64,000 nt of DNA. Source: Anthracocystis setariae. Taxonomy: Eukaryota > Basidiomycota > Ustilaginomycetes > Ustilaginales > Ustilaginaceae. The notes under the pieces are model-generated. The model was not told the DNA's origin. It did no database searches and was given only the letters and a program-made list of their open reading frames with translations. Location: NCBI GenBank assembly GCA_928724745.1, contig CAKMXJ010000001.1, positions 62,001-126,000 of the forward strand, given 5' to 3'. A program made the position numbers and the translations under genes. Position 1 is the stretch's first letter. The number at the start of each line of letters is the position of its first letter. Positions 8,201-16,881 of this stretch are shown one piece after another.

Positions 8201-10838
8201 CTCTCTGCTTGGCGGGTGGCAGACCGGTCGCAGCCCCAGTACCTGGACAGAATCGCCTCGGAGAAGCCGGACGATTCCCTGTGTTTGGAACCGGAGTTGG
8301 CTTGCCCATCGCATGCGACACGATATCGACCTGGTCCTGACTCGAGCCGCTGGCGCCCAGCAACGTTCCAAGCGCATATAGCACCGCCGCTCGCACCTCG
8401 GGCGACACGTCACTGAGCATGCAGCACAGCTTGCCGTGCGCATCCAGAGAGATGGCGCGCGCCTTTGCAGCCTCGTTGTCATCCCAGAGCTGCGCCAAGC
8501 ACAGCGCACTCCACTGCCGCAGGAGGAAATCGTCATCCTCGAGATGCTCGAGACAAGAATGCATGACGTCCGTCTCCAAACACGCCGCCTGCCCGGCCGG
8601 GAAGTCCTGGCAGAAGACCGCAATGATAAAGGCACACATGGCCTGGTGCTCCGACACGTTGGGGATCGGGATGGACGGACCCGCCGCACCAGCATTGGCG
8701 CCGGCCGCATTGTTCTGGAAAGGACTGAGCACGCCGGCAAAGTAGATGAAACCGTTGTCGCGAAGCAGGTCGTTCTGACAGCTGCGATCCACGGCGAGGA
8801 TGCGCGCCCATATGTAGATCAGCACTGGTTTGAGGTCCGCAGCGGGGCTCTGAAGAAGCTTGAGCACGTAAGGGAAGATACCGATGCTGAGGGCCGTGTT
8901 GACTGCCCACGGTCCTAGATCGAGGAATTGACTGAGCAGGATGAGAGCACGAAGACGATGCGCCTGGGAGAGGAGAACCTGCAGAACGATCGGCAACTGA
9001 TCCGGTGGCTCTCGCACCGGGCTGACATCGCCTTCGCCGTCAAGAGCATCAGGATCTGCGCCAGTGGCTGCCGAAGAGAGACCTGCGGCTGGATTGCCAT
9101 GCGGCGTGACGGAAGCGTCGACGCGGCGTCTGCTTCCTTTGCGACTGACGCCGCCCTGCTGAAGCCAGATCTCGAACGCCTTGAGCTGCTCGCTGAAGAA
9201 CGTGCTGTGGTGGTACTCGACCGCTGCGAGGTGAGCTGGGACAGGCGGACCGCCTTCGGCCGCTTTGGCTTGGGCATGCTCTTTCTCCAACAGCAGGGGC
9301 AATTGGGCAAGACACTGGTCGACCGCCAGATCCCAGCTATCCCACAAGGGGTGGTTGTGTGTCGGCGGCAGCTTAGGATGACTCATGGGCGTACAGTGGT
9401 AGAAGCGCATGATCCTCTCTGCCAGCAAGAAGTTGCGCAGCAGAGCAGCGACCATGAGGTCATCACGAAACAGTCGACGGAAGATGTTGCGGGGCAGGAC
9501 GGTCCATGCGATGGTGTCGGTGATAGCAGTAAAGATCCAGTTGAGTTCGCCGAGCGGCGTCCTTCGATCCTGCAAACGCCCAGGGATGTACATGACCATG
9601 TCGACATTGACCTTGGACTTGAACGGGTTTTGAAGCACGAACCAACGAAGAGAGATTTCGATGGGAGAGGTGAGACAGCATGTGAACAGATCGGCGGGAA
9701 GATCCGGATTCATGGGTAGCGTCTCGTCGGGACCGCATGCTGCCAGATGGATGGATTCGCGCAAGCTGAACTGCGGCTCTTCGGCGGAAGATGAAGCGGC
9801 GGCATCGGTCGTCTTATCCGATGCGTCAGCAGTGCCGATCTTTGACCGATCACGGTCGCCTGATCGAGCGTGACCTTCCCTATCGCGATTGGCGCGTGTC
9901 GATTCCTCTTCGGCCTTTCTCTCTTGCAAACGCTTGAAGTTGAGAACCACATTGCCGGCAGAGCTTGCATCCCACACGAAGATGCATGGGCTTCCGAGCC
10001 AGGTGAGAAGATCGTAGAGGGTGACGGGGATGTACTGCGTATACGCCTTGTTGAAGACCCAGATCTCGCCACCTGGAGTCGGTTTGGGCACGCCGTAACC
10101 GTTGTAGTAGAAGAGAACGCGCTCGTCCTTTGCAGCGCGTCGAAGGGTGGTACAGAACCGTCTTGTTTCCTCGACGATGGGGTCGAGGTACTGTTTGTAG
10201 CGGGTTTTAGTGCTAAGCGTCTCGAACTGGGCTTGCAGGTTGCGTCCGATGGCCGGGAGCGCCTTTGAGGCTTCGAGCGAAGTGGGATCCATCCAGCAGA
10301 TGAGCTTGGAGCATGGGTTGGTCTTGGATACGTCGGGCGGATCGACGCCGATGTTGAGGCACATGACAAGGGCGGCGGTGACGGTGCGTAAACGCTCGCG
10401 CATACGCCAGTCGGGAAGATCTCGTTCGTCTCTGGGTTTGGGATTGCCACCGGTGATGTGACGCTTCAGACCCCAATGGAAGTACGAGTGTTGCAGCATC
10501 CACTCGTTGACTTCCTCTACAAGAAGCGCACCGTGGCGTCTACCGCTGGCGGTGGAAGCATCGTCTTCGTCGTCTTCCTCTGTTGCGAGCGGGCGTGAGT
10601 CGAGAAGGTCGTCGTGCTCGCCCGAACCGTGAGCACTGTTGTGGAGGTAGGCGGACGAGCTGGTACTGCGAATGAGCGTGGATGAGTCGGCCATCGACGG
10701 AAACGCATGCTGTTGGCGTGATGAGGAAGGCACTGAGCCGTTCGAGTGGCCGGATTGATCGTCGATGTAGGGGGAAGGAGACGATGAAGAGGACTGGCGC
10801 CCACCGAGTTGCTCAAAGTGAGCGGCGAGGTGAGCCAT
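5241..10838 (-). CDS. KOG1: Raptor/Kog1, TORC1 substrate-binding subunit
   Basis: One uninterrupted frame encodes 1865 residues from the ATG at 10838. A TTG 42 bases further out extends the frame but has no support. Residues about 100-310 are the raptor N-terminal conserved, caspase-like domain (VEEVNEWMLQHSYFHWGLKRH, YYNGYGVPKPTPGGEIWVFN, FVWDASSAGNVVLNF). HEAT/armadillo repeats follow to about residue 900, then a long Ser/Pro-rich linker, then a seven-bladed WD40 propeller from about residue 1440 (AVWDWEEKRLLSRF, IRVWDAHRE, VRLWDMR). Raptor docks TOR substrates and senses amino-acid signals at the vacuole. Oddities are a run of 15 histidines (residues 1776-1790) inside the propeller and Ala in the DASSAG loop. 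The length is greater than human Raptor (about 1335 residues) because of the low-complexity linkers. Confidence 0.94.
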   Translation of the reverse strand: MAHLAAHFEQLGGRQSSSSSPSPYIDDQSGHSNGSVPSSSRQQHAFPSMADSSTLIRSTSSSAYLHNSAHGSGEHDDLLDSRPLATEEDDEDDASTASGRRHGALLVEEVNEWMLQHSYFHWGLKRHITGGNPKPRDERDLPDWRMRERLRTVTAALVMCLNIGVDPPDVSKTNPCSKLICWMDPTSLEASKALPAIGRNLQAQFETLSTKTRYKQYLDPIVEETRRFCTTLRRAAKDERVLFYYNGYGVPKPTPGGEIWVFNKAYTQYIPVTLYDLLTWLGSPCIFVWDASSAGNVVLNFKRLQERKAEEESTRANRDREGHARSGDRDRSKIGTADASDKTTDAAASSSAEEPQFSLRESIHLAACGPDETLPMNPDLPADLFTCCLTSPIEISLRWFVLQNPFKSKVNVDMVMYIPGRLQDRRTPLGELNWIFTAITDTIAWTVLPRNIFRRLFRDDLMVAALLRNFLLAERIMRFYHCTPMSHPKLPPTHNHPLWDSWDLAVDQCLAQLPLLLEKEHAQAKAAEGGPPVPAHLAAVEYHHSTFFSEQLKAFEIWLQQGGVSRKGSRRRVDASVTPHGNPAAGLSSAATGADPDALDGEGDVSPVREPPDQLPIVLQVLLSQAHRLRALILLSQFLDLGPWAVNTALSIGIFPYVLKLLQSPAADLKPVLIYIWARILAVDRSCQNDLLRDNGFIYFAGVLSPFQNNAAGANAGAAGPSIPIPNVSEHQAMCAFIIAVFCQDFPAGQAACLETDVMHSCLEHLEDDDFLLRQWSALCLAQLWDDNEAAKARAISLDAHGKLCCMLSDVSPEVRAAVLYALGTLLGASGSSQDQVDIVSHAMGKPTPVPNTGNRPASPRRFCPGTGAATGLPPAKQRGLEVGIATAMLTTKGDCSPLVRKELVIALSPIVAEYKGFFVLAAYLYYTREGNSQTSALRQDHKSATARAKASTATDRRASATDSSGREDSNGSAAGCSSAALAMEEALLARLASKLLIEEEIEEEDIANIPAFTTIFVALLDLSVDSNPEVANLACTVVDFVIALLLESDVSSAGESALRGLGATDAITRFTTPTSTDAPTEGYFPLTPRSAATTPGSTDELSTSQIAAMNGAHVPPSGFGTGGSGPARPGKILRTQSQAAPKRSSTLAQAVKTLATLGYSRPASPVGSDHDSMGRPLYGEAGPSGIPPPGPAVVAPRRSPATKAAAAQYSSPYLPKGGLANAMAPSLEAPLSMPSSPSNTPAKLSNRSQSAESLSHINGKGDRKKATGGTIGQQQYSNGSGDHSNGGDKQQFYGDEFETDPHVAVDDHVKIGDALAGLIAMDMYRFRSRFTGSAEGSGQNTPASSPAVSRANRWGFVPTPGSSGVSTPSGSIGSLNSGAELRETLPLKSRLFAWCSEYYIEPQMKQPESEEPGSVNYNVQHWKKQRNTLLVEHALQIADDAAQCGWTEHGGYIRNGAVAQLMLFHQYENHLVTASDQDTIAVWDWEEKRLLSRFANGNPARTNITSALFINEDSDAMLLVGSAEGNVRIYRHYDSPTHTAGFRGPELASCFQALPDLVRSKRPSGLVVDWLQVSGHLLAGGDSRVIRVWDAHRELCVVDIPTRASSCVTSISSESDFGHLFVAGFGDGTVGVYDRRNPPEASLVRLWEEHQTWVQNVHLQKRGSRELVTASVDGEVRLWDMRVRSSIARMGLGGKLGGKLSCMAVHERVPLFAVSSAPRPLRSSAGPQTVVLTHLETLKTVGKPIVRTFAPMGSTAHLGNSTLLYPPEAVNSGVHHHHHHHHHHHHHHHLHHPGESLIHDHHAGAPAHVNPTNPLHTLLPPAVETPPSAFTPAMGSIAFHPHLPILAFGGPDSLLELREWPDSS
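5469..5513 (-). repeat. In-frame histidine-codon microsatellite in Raptor
   Basis: Fifteen consecutive His codons (CAC/CAT, seen on the plus strand as GTG/ATG triplets) occur within the WD40 part of Raptor, followed by Leu-His-His. This is a simple trinucleotide repeat kept in frame. Confidence 0.9.
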
Positions 10839-11589
10839 GTTGAGTGTGAGTGGTATCACTCGAGGCTTTGCATGTGCCAAGAGGACTCAGATGCGGAACA
10901 AAGGGCGGTAGGGAAGGAAGGCAGGCAGACAGGCAGAGTGGTCCACACAGCACCAGATCGAGGAAGTGATGGCAGGGGACCACCTTAGTTGGGCGTATCG
11001 GCCAAGGTGTAGATCGAGTCGGTGACGGAAGCGAAGCGGTAAGGAGACGATATCAAACCGGGCTTGCAGACACCCATGAAAATACTGTACACCTGTTGTC
11101 TATACGATAGATGATGGTGGTGGTGGTGGTGGTGGTGGTGGTGGTGATGGTGGTGGAAGGGTCTCGTCTGAGTTGACCAATGCCGAAGCACAGTCTCGCA
11201 AACGGGTCCGAGCGCGCCTTTTTCGTTTCCAATTTCTGTGATTATTTTTATATTTTGGATATTTGGCTGAGCTGCGCTTGGAAACGCTTTTCCATCGCCC
11301 ACCCAATCAAAACCCCACCATTTCTTTTTCTTTGTATTTTCTGTGAGATTAAATTTCATTTTCTCGCTTCCCCAGAACTCCTCACTGAAATGGAGCTTAG
11401 CCCGCACAGTATGGAAGCCCAATTCCCTCAAACCTCCTCAGCTTAGCATACCGTATACCGTATACCGTATACCGTATACCGTATACTGTATACTGTATAC
11501 TGTATTTGGCATGGAACTACAATATGAGATTGGGCGACACAACTACATGATGGATGCTCCGGTATTGTACAGTGCAAGTCAGTGCCGGC
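10839..11589. promoter_or_regulatory. Intergenic: Raptor promoter and RSE1 3' region
   Basis: No convincing gene. It holds a (GGT)n triplet array at 11114-11153 and the 7-bp tandem array at 11448-11505. A short frame here (10985-11431, minus) reads through the triplet array as poly-His and is probably not coding. The Raptor promoter and the RSE1 3' UTR must lie here. Confidence 0.5.
11448..11505. repeat. Heptanucleotide tandem array ATACCGT/ATACTGT
   Basis: About eight copies of a 7-bp unit: the first five read ATACCGT and the last three ATACTGT. Each junction contains the palindrome GTATAC. The array lies 85 bases beyond the RSE1 stop codon. Confidence 0.9.
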
Positions 11590-14500
11590 CTAGAAACCGG
11601 TGGCGCCTTCTCGAAGCTGAGCGAGCTTCTTGTTGATCTCGCTCGGTTTCTTGTCCAGTTCCTGTGCCATTGCGTTCTGCTTTGACACCGGTAGCAGTCC
11701 GAACGTCTCGCACAGATCGCCATCAACGACGCTTTTGACCGGAGCGTAGCTGCTTCTGTATGCTAGATGGTCTCTTCCGACCAAGCTGCTGTTGTCCTGC
11801 CTCAGATGCATCTCGAGCGTCGACAGTGAGTCTACATCCTCCTTGCTAACGAACGGTACCAGAGCACCTATCGTACCAGAGATGCCTGTATACATCAGAA
11901 CCTCGCGCCCTCCGGGCACCATCACCGTTCTGTTCAGCGAGGTGACGATGTCACCAACAAAAAAGTGGGCTAAAAGACTCGCCTTGTGTGCCGCTCCCAT
12001 CAGCACCGGCTTCTCGTGTACGATCGTCATGCCCGTCGGATCCTCGTCCACGCTTCGACTGGTGTCCTCGTCTATGCGAAGCACGTACACGTTGCCAAAC
12101 TTGTCTGCGGCTGCAACCGTGTCGTAGTCGAGCAGCGTACAGCGCGTTACATACTTGGGCATCACGTCATCGGCAAACGTCACCAGCCGGTTCTCGAGCG
12201 GCTTGTACGAAGCAAAGATGATACTCTCTTGCATGTCACCCACAACGATGCGCGACCCTTGAGCGTCCAGAGATACGATGGCCGTCGGGAACGACTTGTT
12301 CTCGCATTTGCGCAACAGCTTCTTTTTGCCCATGTCGTAGATGCGAAGTGCTTTGCCGATGCCACCGAGAAGCCGTCCTTGGAAAGCACGCAGGACGAGA
12401 GGGATGTCGTCGACTTCCGTCTTGTGCACTACTTCGAGTTCTCGTCCGCCATCGATCAGCCGGTACGTGGTGAGATACGCCTTCTTAAACGAACGCGGCG
12501 AGAGCACCACATCGACAGCCGTGCCAACTACAAGAAACGCTTCCTTGTCCGCACTTGCAAAGCGCACAACTGCCACGCTGAACGCAGCCTCGTTGTCATC
12601 CAGTTCGACCTTGTACGTCGTTTGCGACCCTACCCCGTCCACAACACGGACACAACTTGCCCAGTTGCCTGCCTCGGCTCTGATCAAGCCAAACTCGGCC
12701 GGATTCAGATCCAAAACGCCTCGCTGGAGTGGCTTGAGCTCCTTGTCCAGTGCCTCAACTCGTCTCCTCTGCGCCCCTGGCGAGAGCGTACGATGTTCAG
12801 CTTCGACAAGGTAGAAGAGCCCTTGCTCATCTGGGTGAGGCACCATCTTACGCGGCGTGTATGACAACGCCACACTGTCCTGCTTGAGCTTGCTAGCCAG
12901 TGACGGGATGGTGAAGATGCGCAGTGTGCTGCCAACGATTCCGATCAGTCCTTCCGGGCAGAGCTCGGCACTGAACGACCATGCGTGATCGAGCGCTTCA
13001 AAGATGAGCGGCACGAATTGGACGCGGTCCTGGTACGTGAACGAGAGCCACGTCCGAGTGCTGAGCGCCATCACTGCGCTCTGACCGTGCACCTTGGTCC
13101 TGATGAGCCTCACCGCCTTGCTACCCAGAAAACGCGTCCGTGTATCGGTCAACTGTCCCGTAACTGCGTCTAGAACGGTGCGCAGCAGGACACCATTCTG
13201 CAGACCAATGTTGACAAACAGGGTGGCGTGGTTGCGATCGATCGTCGCATCTTGCATCTCGGCTACGCAAATGCTGGATGCAGGAGCGGTGACAGCTTGA
13301 ATCGAGATCGAAACGAGTGTCGAATCTGGTTCGAGCGAGATGATGCGCACCGTCGAATCACCGCAGCCCACGGCGAGGTAAGACGTTCGTTGCCGTCCTT
13401 CTGGACAGTCTGCCATGCTCATCGTGAGCACAGCTGCGCCCATCGGTTTGCGCTCTTGGTACTCGTTCAGCTGACCATCCATGTCGAGCTCAAAGTACAC
13501 GAGCTCGTTGCTGCTCAACGCAGCTACCACTTGTCTCTCATTTGTACATGTGGCGACGATGGTGGTCTGTCGGCCGTTGGAAAGATTGGGTGTAGCCCAC
13601 TCGTTGATCTGCTTGTCCGGCAAAATGTGACGGATGCCGTGAGGGTGCACTTGCAGCAGCGCATCTTCGCCGAGCTGCTGGACAGCCAATGTCGGTGACG
13701 ACGTGAGGAACCCGCTGTCTGAGACTTCCTCGATCGTCTCTCCAATGCTGAGCACAAGGGTGCCGTTGACAAAGCTGAGGATGATATAGCTGTCGTATTC
13801 GTCTTGACGTGTTATCTTGGTGGTCCAGACGGCGCTGGGCACACCGGGTAGATCGGAGCTGACCGCTTCTTGGGCTTCCAAGCCATGCCGGAGCATCTTG
13901 AAGCTGCTTCTGGCGCCTCGGCCGCATGCTGCAAAGATCTGAGGCGAGTCCGTGGCCAGCGGATTGAGTGGTTTGGCGTCGAGGATCGGGTCGAGACTTG
14001 ACACTTGATCCACCTGGACGAGGTTGTCAAGTGGCCTTGGCGTGAATGTCGGTAGCTGAGGCCGTCTCCTGCCTGCGCCATTCTCATCATAATCGGTCGA
14101 GATGTATTCTGGCAGATCATCGTCATCACCCAGCTTCTGAAAGGAGTAGAGCAACTGTGGGCCGAACTCGGACGCCACAAACAAGAAGCCTGATCGCAAG
14201 ATACAGAGACCGGTTGCTACAGGTACGGTGTCAAAGTACTTGATCTTGAGCGAGCGGATCTCGTCATCCTGGTGCTCCATGGTGATCTTGAACAAGTCGC
14301 CGTCTTCAGTCTGAACAAGGAAGAAGAAGGCACTCTTCATCTTGTGCAATACGCTAGCGACAATCAGTGTACCTCTCCTTTCTGTTGTGTCCTCGATTGG
14401 ATTGAGCCGCCTGGGAATGGGGACGCGATGCTCTGGTTGATCCTGGTGCTTGTAGGTAATGTAATCTTCGCTGCAGACGAGCACGCCGCTGGGTCCGTCC

Positions 14501-15255
14501 CACTTTTCGAGATTCTGATTGTATCCTCCGGGGACCTGAATGAGCAAGTTGGAGCGCGGATCGACTGGCTCTGACCATCTGCGGACAACATGGTTGAGAC
14601 CCAGGTCGAGCTCATAGTACGTGAGCGTCTTTTCAGTTTCGTCGAATGCACGTCCCGAAGGATCGTGATCCGAGTCCGAGTAGTCGACCTCGAGACAAGC
14701 GAACAACGGATTCTCGAAGCCGACGTCGACGCCGACGATGTGATGGATGATGCCGGTGGGACGATGCGCTTCGAGCGGACTTGATATTGTCAGGTTCGCC
14801 GCCGCATCTCGGTTGAGAACGTAAACCAGCTTGGCCTTCTCCATGGCGCCGATCATAGTGGCACGACCTTTTGGATCTGTGGCAAGATACTGGCCGGGCA
14901 CGATTCGACGCGATCCTGAACGGCCAAACGTCTCCTGATGCACCTTGTCGAACGAATTGGTGCGTGGCTGATACTCGAGGATGACGATCCTGCCCGAGTC
15001 AGATCCGACGATGAGGTAGTCTTTGGAGCCGCCAGTGAGTCGGAAGGCGGCAAGGCTGCGGATGACGCCGAAGGCATCGTGAGAGACGATTGTGTCGATC
15101 TTGCCTGTCTGTGTATCAGGCCGTAGAAGCTCGAGACGACTGGCTTTGGCCACAATAATTTCTTGTTGCCTTGTGCCGGAGAATTGACCGACGACTGTTG
15201 CAGTGACGCTGCCAGACGACTGCAGCGTCAGGTTGTAGAGGTGCATGCCTTCCAT
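11590..15255 (-). CDS. RSE1: SF3b subunit 3 (Rse1/SF3B3/SAP130)
   Basis: A single-exon gene of 1221 residues, almost the same length as human SF3B3 (1217). It begins MEGMHLYNLTLQSSGSVTA, a hallmark N-terminus. The protein consists of three WD-like beta-propellers of the CPSF-A/DDB1 superfamily. The C-terminal CPSF_A part includes KEAFLVVGTAVD, LLGGIGKALRIYDMGKKKLLRK, RIVVGDMQESI and DKFGNVYVLRI, and the protein ends at a short helical tail (EINKKLAQLREGATGF). As part of U2 snRNP it supports SF3B1 at the branch point during spliceosome assembly. A smaller partner of the same complex, SF3B5, is encoded at 46.9 kb. The promoter would lie in 15256-16308. Confidence 0.95.
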   Translation of the reverse strand: MEGMHLYNLTLQSSGSVTATVVGQFSGTRQQEIIVAKASRLELLRPDTQTGKIDTIVSHDAFGVIRSLAAFRLTGGSKDYLIVGSDSGRIVILEYQPRTNSFDKVHQETFGRSGSRRIVPGQYLATDPKGRATMIGAMEKAKLVYVLNRDAAANLTISSPLEAHRPTGIIHHIVGVDVGFENPLFACLEVDYSDSDHDPSGRAFDETEKTLTYYELDLGLNHVVRRWSEPVDPRSNLLIQVPGGYNQNLEKWDGPSGVLVCSEDYITYKHQDQPEHRVPIPRRLNPIEDTTERRGTLIVASVLHKMKSAFFFLVQTEDGDLFKITMEHQDDEIRSLKIKYFDTVPVATGLCILRSGFLFVASEFGPQLLYSFQKLGDDDDLPEYISTDYDENGAGRRRPQLPTFTPRPLDNLVQVDQVSSLDPILDAKPLNPLATDSPQIFAACGRGARSSFKMLRHGLEAQEAVSSDLPGVPSAVWTTKITRQDEYDSYIILSFVNGTLVLSIGETIEEVSDSGFLTSSPTLAVQQLGEDALLQVHPHGIRHILPDKQINEWATPNLSNGRQTTIVATCTNERQVVAALSSNELVYFELDMDGQLNEYQERKPMGAAVLTMSMADCPEGRQRTSYLAVGCGDSTVRIISLEPDSTLVSISIQAVTAPASSICVAEMQDATIDRNHATLFVNIGLQNGVLLRTVLDAVTGQLTDTRTRFLGSKAVRLIRTKVHGQSAVMALSTRTWLSFTYQDRVQFVPLIFEALDHAWSFSAELCPEGLIGIVGSTLRIFTIPSLASKLKQDSVALSYTPRKMVPHPDEQGLFYLVEAEHRTLSPGAQRRRVEALDKELKPLQRGVLDLNPAEFGLIRAEAGNWASCVRVVDGVGSQTTYKVELDDNEAAFSVAVVRFASADKEAFLVVGTAVDVVLSPRSFKKAYLTTYRLIDGGRELEVVHKTEVDDIPLVLRAFQGRLLGGIGKALRIYDMGKKKLLRKCENKSFPTAIVSLDAQGSRIVVGDMQESIIFASYKPLENRLVTFADDVMPKYVTRCTLLDYDTVAAADKFGNVYVLRIDEDTSRSVDEDPTGMTIVHEKPVLMGAAHKASLLAHFFVGDIVTSLNRTVMVPGGREVLMYTGISGTIGALVPFVSKEDVDSLSTLEMHLRQDNSSLVGRDHLAYRSSYAPVKSVVDGDLCETFGLLPVSKQNAMAQELDKKPSEINKKLAQLREGATGF

Positions 15256-16308
15256 CTTGAGACCGGATGATGGTTTCTACGCTCGAGTTTTGAATTCCCA
15301 GAGAGCAGGAAGGTGGATGCAAGGGGACTCGATGCGCCTCTCTCTCCAACGATGCAGAGCAACTTGAAGAACTGCAAGCCACCTAGATGGGTCCGCTCAG
15401 GATCGGAGGCTGTCTATGTGGACATGCAGCCCCAGTGATGTTGGCTGGCTTTTGCCGATTGTGTTGATGGCTGCTGGTCGTCTCGGATGCGGATGTGTGG
15501 ACGTCGTAGCTGGAATGTTGGGAGTTGTTTGACAGAAATGAACGGTTCTTCCACATTCCGACCAGGAATATAGCTCGGAAGACGGGGTGACACATTTTCA
15601 TATGCGTGTTACGTCGTCTTTTCATTACAATAATGGAGCTGCAGAGATGTTGACAGGCTGCACAATTTAACATCCGCCTAAGCTTGGCTTTCATCACACT
15701 CTGAACTTCATGTTCAACGGTGATGGCAGGATGGCTCACAAAGAAGCCCGCTGCTCAATCTCTGGCTGCATAGATGCTGCTGGCACGTACCAATGTATCG
15801 TCGCCTGATTGGACACAAGACGTCCCGATGCAATGAGTGGTGTTACAACAAGCAGGCAGAAGCGTAAATGGTCAATCGTGAATCGTAACTCGTTAATCGT
15901 AAAACACCATCCGACTGATATCAGTACAACAGGAGCAAAGCAAAACAACAGAGAAGCGGCCATTGGTTTGGTGTCCAAGGAAAGTTCACTGTCGCAGCGA
16001 GTCATTATGCGAAGGGGTGAGTGGAATGTCCGTATTCAGCTCAACCGCGGTGGTTCGCTGTCAGACAAACAAGCGAACAACCCTTTCCAAGGGAGAAGCC
16101 AAGCTCTCGCGGCTCGGGGAGTTCGAATGTTCTGTGCTTACACGTGCAGTTTCGCCAAAAGATTCAAGCTATATAGCGCCACGAGGGCATGCTATGCGTA
16201 ATTGCGCCAATGCCAAAGAAAAGCTAAGCTCGAGTGGCCTGCGACTCTTGCAAGAGAGAGGCGGCCGGCGCCGAGCGTGTGAGAGCAATGTCAAAGCAAG
16301 GTGCCAGC
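15256..16308. other. Intergenic: RSE1 promoter and 3' side of membrane-protein gene
   Basis: About 1 kb without a recognisable gene. A small cluster of related short motifs (CGTGA/CGTAA preceded by AAT or ACT) sits at 15861-15904, three to four copies in 44 bases. No tRNA or other RNA gene was recognised. Confidence 0.45.
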
Positions 16309-16881
16309 CTAGGAGGTGTAGATGTTGCTTTCCTTGGTGGCAAGCGCATAGTAGTGTTCGATCCTCTTCTTGAAGCGCCAGCACATGAAGTAGGCGTAGA
16401 CTTGGAGAATAAAGTCGATGGCGAGCGAAAAGACAAAGGCAATGTACAAGCTGTGGAACCCAGCCGAGCAAAGTCCAGATGGCATGGTGCCATTATTGGA
16501 GCCGGACTCGCCAGCTGAACCCCAGAGTTGACCGCCATTGTTGCACTCCCACACTATGCGATTTTGATGACGATCGAGCTGGAAGATCATGAGAGCGGCA
16601 CGCACAGCCACGATGAGGAGGATGAGGGGCCAGATGAAGAAGCAAAGGCGCATAAACATGTACGAGTTGTTCGCCAAACCGATGGTGGTGACGAGGCAGA
16701 CGGACATGACACCCATACCAATACCACCGTAGATCTGTGCCTCTGGATAGTCGAAGAACAAGAACTGGCCCTTGTTGAACAGTAGGATGGATCCTGCCAG
16801 GTTGTAGGCGGCGATGAAGACGCACCATACCATTGCGCCGGAGCGCAGAGGGAAGAGGAGCAAACAATTGTCGCACCACAT
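16309..16881 (-). CDS. Four-helix membrane protein, function unknown
   Basis: A 190-residue protein from the ATG at 16881. An upstream TTG could extend it by 14 residues but is not a likely start. It begins MWCDNCLLLFPLRSG, a Cys-x2-Cys head followed directly by the first hydrophobic segment. Transmembrane segments lie at about residues 15-35, 47-68, 76-98 and 145-168. A hydrophilic Gly/Ser/Asn loop (about residues 100-142) with several cysteines separates helices 3 and 4, and the tail is basic (CWRFKKRIEHYY). The layout (Cys-rich head, R-S-G, four helices, long loop before the last) is loosely reminiscent of LAPTM4/Mtp endosomal proteins, but similarity is too weak for assignment. It is likely an endomembrane or plasma-membrane protein. 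Confidence 0.7.
   Translation of the reverse strand: MWCDNCLLLFPLRSGAMVWCVFIAAYNLAGSILLFNKGQFLFFDYPEAQIYGGIGMGVMSVCLVTTIGLANNSYMFMRLCFFIWPLILLIVAVRAALMIFQLDRHQNRIVWECNNGGQLWGSAGESGSNNGTMPSGLCSAGFHSLYIAFVFSLAIDFILQVYAYFMCWRFKKRIEHYYALATKESNIYTS

Noticed and set aside
10985..11431. 148-residue frame with a poly-His run upstream of Raptor
   Set aside because: The only notable part is the translated GGT triplet array; no homology, starts and ends in intergenic DNA.
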